The notes beneath the pieces are model-generated. The model saw only the letters and a program-made list of their open reading frames with translations, was not told the DNA's origin and made no database searches. A stretch of 64,000 nucleotides of DNA from Diphasiastrum complanatum. Lineage: Eukaryota > Streptophyta > Lycopodiopsida > Lycopodiales > Lycopodiaceae. Positions within the stretch are counted from its first letter, which is position 1, and every line of letters starts with the position of its first letter. Position numbers and translations under genes: made by a program. Below, in pieces: positions 57,691 through 64,000 of the stretch. The stretch is taken from assembly GCA_029204225.1 (NCBI GenBank), contig CM055111.1, positions 19,506,642 to 19,570,641 on the forward strand. The letters are read 5' to 3'.

Positions 57691-58459
57691 TTGATGAGAA
57701 TAGTATGGAGACAATTTCTCACCAGGTAATAGTAATTTCACGATGAGAATTGTTTATAAACCTAGGTAGGATTAGAATCAAATTGAATGTGGTGTTTTGG
57801 ATCCACACCTAGACATTCAAATATTTTCTTAATCTGATACTGCTAACCGAGTCATGAGCACTACTTCTGAGTTAGTTGTTTGAGTCAACAATATAACCTT
57901 ACTTATGGATATTGTTGTTGAAATGTATTGCTTATAAGTTGCAGCTTTTATGAGTCAATTTTGGATTCATTTAAAGGTTTAGGTGTATAGCCTACATGAA
58001 AAATTTTGTCCTTAATCTTTTCCTGATTCGAAATGATGGAATAATATCCCAGAAAACTCAGGTAGAGTTGGATAGTTGAGGGTAGCCAAAAGTTAGAGCT
58101 TCACGTAATGAAGTTTCGGTGAATCTTAAGTTATTCTAGATTAAAACTAGATGCATTCTAGACTGGACCCTAAATTTGGAATGGCACTTTGTGCCATGGC
58201 TAAAATAAGGGTGTTTTGAGGATTACAATCCTTATATAAGCACCATAAGTGAGTTGGGAAAGCCTAAAACTTTCCAGATGGAAAGGACTTTTTTTGAACA
58301 ACTCATGTGTCTTCTAAGAATTGTGATGCTCTATTATGTTAAGGTATAGCTTGGGAGTCTAGTGAATTATGAATAAAGAATCGTAATTTAGACTCTAGGA
58401 TATACTTGATGAATAAGAGAGGGTCTAGATGATGGTAAGATTATTTCGGATGAATAAAC
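57691..58459 (+). other. Gypsy internal, unrecognisable part
   Basis: Sequence between the left LTR and the integrase remnant; no domain recognised, presumably deleted and decayed gag-pol. Confidence 0.4.
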
Positions 58460-59100
58460 ATGGTACTTGGAATTTTGGTAATGACTGGCCATCATACCAA
58501 ATTGGCTATGTTTAGTCGGATAAAGACCACTAAAAATGCATCTGATTTTGCTCAAGTAGTTGTAGAGCGTCTGTTTAAGCTTTACATATTAGCAAGTGAC
58601 TTCATGAGCAATCGCGATCCGAGGTTCACCGGTCACTTTTGGTCAGCCGTGTTTGCCTATAATAGAATAAGCATGTGGCTACCGGTTATGCCTGCTATTC
58701 ATGCTTATGTACGATTTCGAACCTATATCACTCATTTCAATAGAGACTCACATGATCAAGTTTTAGAAGGTAGCGGAATTCCTACATGATATGCATAAAA
58801 TATTACGGATAGCACGTGAAAATGTCTAGTGTGCCCAAGACAGGGACCGACATTATGCTGATATGAAAAGATTGCCTCGAGATTTTAAAGTGGGGGATTG
58901 GGTGTATTTAAGAATCCTGAATGATTCTAGTATAATGCGTACTGACAAACATTAAAAATTGTCCCTTGGATACAGAGGACCATATTAGATCTTGAAAAGG
59001 ATCAGATCCTTAGCTTACTAGTTGGACTTCCCCGAAGGAAGGAACTCAAGTGCATCTGGTTTTTCACGTAAGTTGACTCAAGAAGAGTCTACATGAAGGA
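58460..59100 (+). pseudogene. Gypsy integrase C-terminal remnant
   Basis: Fragments in integrase order: MTGHHTKLAMFSRIKTT, FAQVVVERLFKLY, SDRDPRF-type SNRDPRFTGHFW (about 58608-58645, includes the second catalytic Asp region), then in other frames HKILRIARENV, AQDRDRHYADMKR (about 58838), FKVGDWVYLRI (about 58885), LSLGYRGPY and LDFPEG. The GDWV and LS..Y.GPY motifs are the C-terminal DNA-binding part of gypsy integrases. Many stops and frameshifts. No chromodomain seen. Confidence 0.75.
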
Positions 59101-59346
59101 GAGCATCTTCGTTCTAAAGACCAATTGGAGCAGTTGGATGAATCATCAAGTGTGTGTCGACTTGAACCCAAAAGGATCTTGGATACCAGAACTAAACAAT
59201 TGAGAAATTGTATAGTTATCGAGCATCTGGTTTGATGGAAGGGAGGAACAGACGATGATGATTCCTAGGAACAGGAAGGGAGGTTAAGGAGGAACTTCCC
59301 TAGTTTTAAATTCTGAGGATAGAACTTGAATAAGGAGGAAAGAATG

Positions 59347-59827
59347 TCATGCCCACGACTGCTCTCAGATAGCGTGTCCATGCTAGAGATCAATAGACCA
59401 ACAACTCGTAAGTCATTTATGATTATAAGGGGTTTGTGTGCATATGGTCATAAATAATGGTTGTAGGCCTAAACTCATGGTGGTGGATCTATATAGGTCT
59501 ATCAGTGAGTCATTGAGGAACTAGATGATGTGGCCAAGGTTGGCTGCAAAGGTGTCCAGTGAGGTGTCACAATCCACTACTAGTGGTGCATGGGCCTTGG
59601 AGAGTATAAGTATACCTATTGGGCTCTCACTAGTGTATGCTTGCTTATGTGATTGGTAGCTACATGCTGCTTGAGTGATTCCTCATTCGTCATTGAGATT
59701 GATTCGTAGCTTGGGGGCTAGATCCATTCGATCTAGGATTGGTTGGGTTGGTTTGTCCACCATCCATACCCTTTGTGATTGCTTGTTTTGGCATGCTTAG
59801 AACATGATCTTGGTTTAGGACTTTATC
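59347..59827 (+). repeat. Gypsy 3' LTR, truncated
   Basis: Starts TGTCATGCCCACGAC after the polypurine tract; similarity to the left LTR ends near GGACTTTAT at 59827. Confidence 0.65.
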
Positions 59828-60205
59828 CAAACCTTCCACTAGGGCCTGATATACCCTATACTGATACATCCCATTTGAATATCGTCCTTGTAGAACACCT
59901 GATCAGACAGATCTTGATTCTACTAACAAAGCGCACAGTTTACTTGACAAAGGATGAGCAAGAAACGAATGCGAACTCAAAACATTTCTATTTGTGACCA
60001 ACTCGAAAGATTCACGAAGGATTCATGAAATTATCTTGCAGCCAACTCGAAAGATTTGCAAAACAGTTTCTTGTAGAAGTTTGTGGTTTTTTTTCTTGTT
60101 GAAGCTCAAAAGATTCGCGAACAAAATCTTGTCGCAAAATATTCTATTTGTTGTTCAAATCTTAGATGTCACGAACAATTTGCGAAATCTTTTGGATTCT
60201 TCTCC
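59828..60205. repeat. Short degenerate repeats
   Basis: No gene. A motif near AAAGATTCGCGAA recurs about four times (60004, 60047, 60108 and inverted near 60180), with CCAACTCGAAAGATT twice. Similar GATTCGCGAA words occur in the family-2 LTR. Confidence 0.4.
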
Positions 60206-60322
60206 AATAGATTTGGAGGCATCTATGAACTAGATCCAAATGAGTATGTGACTGCTTGTAATGTTGCTCTTGTGAACAAGCTCTCTATGGAGGAATTATG
60301 GCATAGGAGGTTGGGACATCTT
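60206..60322 (+). pseudogene. Inverted family-1 GAG-pre-integrase fragment
   Basis: Plus-strand reading FGGIYELDPNEYV..NVALVNKLSMEELWHRRLGH, which is family-1 sequence in the opposite orientation to its neighbour at 60335. Catalytic parts absent. Confidence 0.85.
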
Positions 60323-60334
60323 TTGGAAAGAACT

Positions 60335-61323
60335 TTAGAGGATGCAAGTTTCAAGGGAATGTTCCCTATGCCTTCAATAGGACATTCAAAATCATTTGCA
60401 GTGTATAATGATTTCTTGACTCCATCATAAGGAGCAATAGAAGAGAACGAGCCCTTGGAGCTACACATATGTGAAGAGGCTCCACTAGCAATATACCATA
60501 GACCGTCCTTATTGAAAGGAGTACATGAGAAACTAGAGACCATAAGAGATCCCTCTCCATCACTTGCAATAGTGCCTTCCTTCTCATTGGTAATGTTGGC
60601 TTGCTCGAGTTGATTCTTCTTCTTGAAGCAATTGGTGGCATAATAGCCTTTCTTGCCACAATAAAAGCACTTGATCTTCTTCTTCTTGAGCTTGGATGAT
60701 GAAGCATTAGAGGAATCATCTTCCTCCTCATCTTTGTCTTTGGATTTGACTTTGTCCTTGCTTGAGGATTCTTGCTCCTCACTTTGTGCTTATCCTTGGC
60801 AAAGAGAGCTTTGCCATCATTATGAGTGAGAGAGAGCTTGTCCATCCTCAAGAGCTTGTACTCTTGTCTTGATTGTTCTAAAATTAGCACACTTTGGAGA
60901 GCCTCCAAACTTGGTAGCTCCTCCTTAATGGCATAGGATTGGAAAAGGTTATCAAACTCACTTATTGAGAATGACTTGAACTACCTCATTTTGATTGATG
61001 GAATCACCAATACAAGCAAGTTCGCTATGAATATCTTTTACTCTCAAAACATAACTAGATGCACTCTCATCACTCTTTTGGCTACTTTGAAAGATTTGAT
61101 TTCTAAGAGTGAGAAGGCTAGAGGTATTCTTAGCCTCATAGATAGTCTCGAGACAATCCCAAGCTCCTTTGGCTGTTGTACAAGTACCTATCTCCCTCAA
61201 TATCTCATTAGAGACATTCATCTTAATGTAGTGGAGAGTCATCCTAGATCTCTTCCAAATTGAATAGTTTGAAGTGGACAATCTTTCACTTGGTTCCAAC
61301 AAGGATGAACCCATTGAAGACAT
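60335..61323 (-). pseudogene. Copia gag-protease fragment, family 1 copy E
   Basis: Gag starts at 61323 (MSSMGSSLLEPSERL). About 37 residues are deleted in frame after NYSIWK, which joins directly to RSRMTLHYIKMNV. Then CCHC knuckle CFYCGKKGYYATNC (about 60660; His of CCHC is Tyr) and protease WYIASGASSHMCSS (about 60490), where the catalytic Asp of DSGAS is Ala. Frameshifts near 60960 and 60500. Coding stops matching family 1 after LKLASSKVL at about 60335, next to the inverted fragment. Integrase and RT are missing. Confidence 0.87.
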
Positions 61324-62065
61324 TTGAAGTGAAGAAAACTCAAATGATGAACAATAAATGTTGCTACACACTCTCAATAGGATCCAATAATAGAGTACTA
61401 TCTCCTCCTATGAAAGATCTTGCAACTATTTGTGAATTGATTCTCACTAGCTACACAAATCTCTCTAAAACAAGATCTATTTCACATCAAATCATGGAGT
61501 ATGGACAAAGTTAGGATCAAACACTCTTAGCACATGTGAAGTACACTAAGAAACCAAATTTGACTCAAATACAATGATATTGCATGAAACAAAATGGTAA
61601 GATATCAAAACAGTGCCTAGATCACATATAGATGAGATTGGTAAGCATACAACTATGATTGTGGATCAACCAAGCAATCTCTTGACCAAACCAAATGTGT
61701 CCACCCAGGTCTAGGTGCCCTACCTAACCCTCTTCAAAAGCTTATAACTTCTGATTGGCTCAACCAAATGGAATGAAACTGATTGTATCAGAAACTAGAC
61801 AAAAATAGCTTCAAAAGAAGCTATCAAGCAAGATCAATGGATCAAGCATGAGAGAGACCTTCCAAACTGAAATTGGATGCTCCTCACACGTGTTTGAGCA
61901 CCTGATTCCATACAATACCAGGTCAGACCCAAGCAATGTCCTTTTGATCTCTTCTGATCCAAAATTGAACAAGATAGCTAGGAAAATGGACCTTGACAAT
62001 TTCTAGTTCACGAATGATGAATAGTTTTCACTTAAATGGATCAAAATGCATGGTAACGATAGGTA
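61324..62065 (-). other. Family-1 5' leader, copy E
   Basis: Untranslated leader closely matching 50787-51516; no gene. Confidence 0.7.
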
Positions 62066-62078
62066 GGCTCTGATACCA
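62066..62078 (-). other. Primer-binding site, family-1 copy E
   Basis: TGGTATCAGAGCC on the minus strand, adjoining the LTR. Confidence 0.9.
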
Positions 62079-62803
62079 TGTTGATTTCACACGTGTGGAT
62101 TGTCCACAACATGTTCTTGTGATCTCCTAAGGTGTGTAAATGTACCAAGATCAAGATAAGATTGAGATTCAAGATCTATCTTTGATTCTATGGCAAAACC
62201 CACAACTACATACATTCAATCACTTCCAACTCTCACTCACACATGTGGGAAGTATTAAAAAATTATTCAAGTAAAAACAAGCTGCTCACCTCGGATAGAG
62301 AGAGAAAAACCATGATGAGCTCTCGGGTAAGTTAGAAATCCAATGACACTCAAAATCCAGACAATCACCAAATCAATTAGATCCAAAATGAGGAGTACAA
62401 TGATACTAGTAGATCCACGAGCTACCAATATGCCTAACTATGATTGGACCACACTTTGTCACCTCTTAGTCCTATTGGACCATTGATCCATGCACCTCTT
62501 AATTCTATTGGACTATATTCAAGCACACCTCAAATTCCTATTGGACCTCACATGGTTCCACCTCTAGATCCTATTGGACCTCTTAGAATTCATCAAACAA
62601 AAGCATTACACTTGTCTACACTCTAATTGTCATGAGTTTAGCCTCTTACTCTATTTTGGCTCGATAGTAGCATTACAAGTGGAAATGCATTATTTGCCAT
62701 CTATGCCAAATTTGTTCCTATCAACATCCCACACATAGATGCTTGATATAAGAGACATAAGACCCCTATATCTAACATAGATAATCTTTTTCAATTCTTC
62801 ACA
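62079..62803 (-). repeat. Family-1 LTR shared by copies E and F
   Basis: 725 bp, TG...CA ends. It has the CACACGTGTG site near its primer-side end and the CCAAT row; one of the duplicated GAGAGAGAAA blocks is lost. Confidence 0.9.
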
Positions 62804-64000
62804 CTCCTCCTAAAAAATTATCTATTAAAATTTCAGCATTGATCTTGATATAACTCCAAGATTAGATCTATGCTTGATGAAAGCACTTTTGCTCAAAGGC
62901 TTGGTGACTAGATCGGCAATACAAGATGATGAGTTGATATGCTCCAAATAGATTTCTCCTCCAATAAGCTTTTCTCTCACAAAATGGTGTGACACTTCTT
63001 TGTGCTTGCTTCTTGCATGAAATATGGGATTATTGGAAAGAGCTTGGGCCGAGATGTTATCACACTTGATCATTGGTAGATCATCTTCCTTGATGCACTT
63101 TAGCTCCATTAATAACCTCTTGATCCAAATCACCTCTCTGGTAGTTGTAGTGAGTGCTTTGTACTCGGCCTCACATGAAGAGAGAGATATAGTATCTTGC
63201 TTTTTGGAAAGCCAAGATATTAGATTGCCTCCAAGAAAGATAGTGTATGCACTAATAGACTTTCGATCCATCTTGTCACTTGCAAAGTACGAATACGAGT
63301 AGGACCTCACTTTTATAAAGTAGACCATAATCACAAGATGAAGATACATATCTTAGAATCCTCTTGGCCATCTTCCAATGATGGATCTTAGGAGGTTGCA
63401 TAAATTGACTCAATTTGTGCACACAAAAACTTAGATCGGGCCTAGTAATGGTAAGCCAAATCAAGGAGCCTACAAGACTCCTAAAAAGTGTGATGTCCTC
63501 AATGGATCTTTCATCACCTTTATTATGATATTTTACAATTTGCTCCATTGGAGTATCTATGCTCTTAGAATTTTCCATATGGAATTTTTTCAACATAGAG
63601 TGAGCATATCTAGATTGGCATATAAAGACATGATTTTCATAGAAATCAATTTCTACGCCTAGGATGTAATGTATCTCTCCCAGATCTTGCATTTTAAACT
63701 CACATCCAAGTGCTAGCTTAGTTTCATCAACTAGCTTGATACAACTTCCACAAAAAATAATGTCATCAACATAAATTAGAAGAATGACAATATTGCTATC
63801 AACAAACTTTAGATACATGGAAGGATAATAGTCACTAAGAGTAAATCCTAGTGAGATAACAAAAGAATTAAGTCTTGAATACCATGATCTTGGTGGTTGC
63901 TTGAGTCCATAAAGACTTTTGAAGAGCAAGCACACGTTGGACTCATCCTTGATGAATCCTTGAGGTTGTTCCATATAGATCTCCTCCTCAAGATAACCAT
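62804..64000 (-). pseudogene. Copia RT-RNase H, family 1 copy F (runs off window)
   Basis: Read leftwards from the window edge: MEQPQGFIKDESNVCLLFKS, YVDDIIFCG (about 63755), QDLGEIHYILGVEI, TRPDLSFCVHKLSQ, then RNase H SSCEAEYKAL, CDNISAQALSNNP, HARSKHKEVSHHFVRE, ADLVTKPLSK. The catalytic Glu and CDN Asp remain. A frameshift and small deletion near 63276-63349 destroys the SDSDFA motif (reads YSYFASDK). The remainder lies beyond 64000, so completeness on the right is unknown. Confidence 0.88.

Larger units (their letters stand above)
57214..59827 (+). mobile_element. Decayed Ty3/gypsy element with two LTR copies
   Basis: LTRs at about 57214-57690 and 59347-59827 share long blocks (CTAGTGGTGCATGGGCCTTGG, GTGATTCCTCATTC, TAGCTTGGGGGCTAGATCC). 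The tract GGAGGAAAGAA precedes the right LTR. The left LTR lacks about 30 bases near its start relative to the right one. The right LTR is broken at about 59827. The internal part is only about 1.65 kb and retains integrase remnants only. Confidence 0.75.

Overview
The window is AT-rich nuclear DNA from a land plant with a repeat-dense genome. Plant origin is shown by Ty1/copia and Ty3/gypsy LTR retrotransposons with the plant initiator-Met tRNA primer-binding site (TGGTATCAGAGC), by GT...AG introns, and by CACGTG, CCAAT and CATGCA motifs in LTRs. Species cannot be fixed from sequence alone. The decayed host-like genes (a DUF7869-like gene and a ParB/methyltransferase/FCP1-like locus) make me lean weakly towards a non-angiosperm. 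I see no rRNA, tRNA or CRISPR. Almost all reading frames belong to transposable elements, and only one large gene (29205-33185) is intact.

Layout. 1-1440: 3' end of a copia element (+). 1573-4515: decayed gypsy pol (-) with a duplicated protease block. 4552-7507: decayed DUF7869-like gene (-), lying between that pol and a primer-binding site plus short LTR (7766-8039). 8042-14871: copia family 1 (-) as LTR-internal-LTR-internal. 14872-16379: non-coding with a long CT tract. 16806-22491: an old copia element (-) inserted in a tandem duplication. 23690-24400: LINE remnant (+). 25020-34300: degenerate array of palindromic repeats, split by a very young complete copia element (27748-34060). 34303-38677: decayed multi-exon locus (+) with ParB-like, methyltransferase-like and FCP1/NIF phosphatase-like segments. 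38680-40837: non-coding, ending in LTR-like sequence. 40838-53443: family-1 element (-) interrupted by a three-LTR copia array (41209-48086) that carries foreign DNA in place of reverse transcriptase. 53446-55552: unrecognised decayed gene (-) with a clear TATA box. 55786-56093: apparent last exon (+) of an unknown gene. 57214-59827: gypsy remnant (+). 60206-64000: a third family-1 internal-LTR-internal array (-), running off the window.

How it fits together. Family 1 is present at three loci, always broken and each time as an internal-LTR-internal tandem. The intact element at 27748-34060 has a related Gag start and could in principle supply proteins in trans; this is inference. Three copia families share a CACACGTGTG palindrome in their LTRs. 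The most unusual content is the ParB-like plus methyltransferase-like plus FCP1-like locus directly after the palindromic array. Next are the copia element that lost reverse transcriptase to foreign DNA and the DUF7869-like gene in the gag position of an LTR element.
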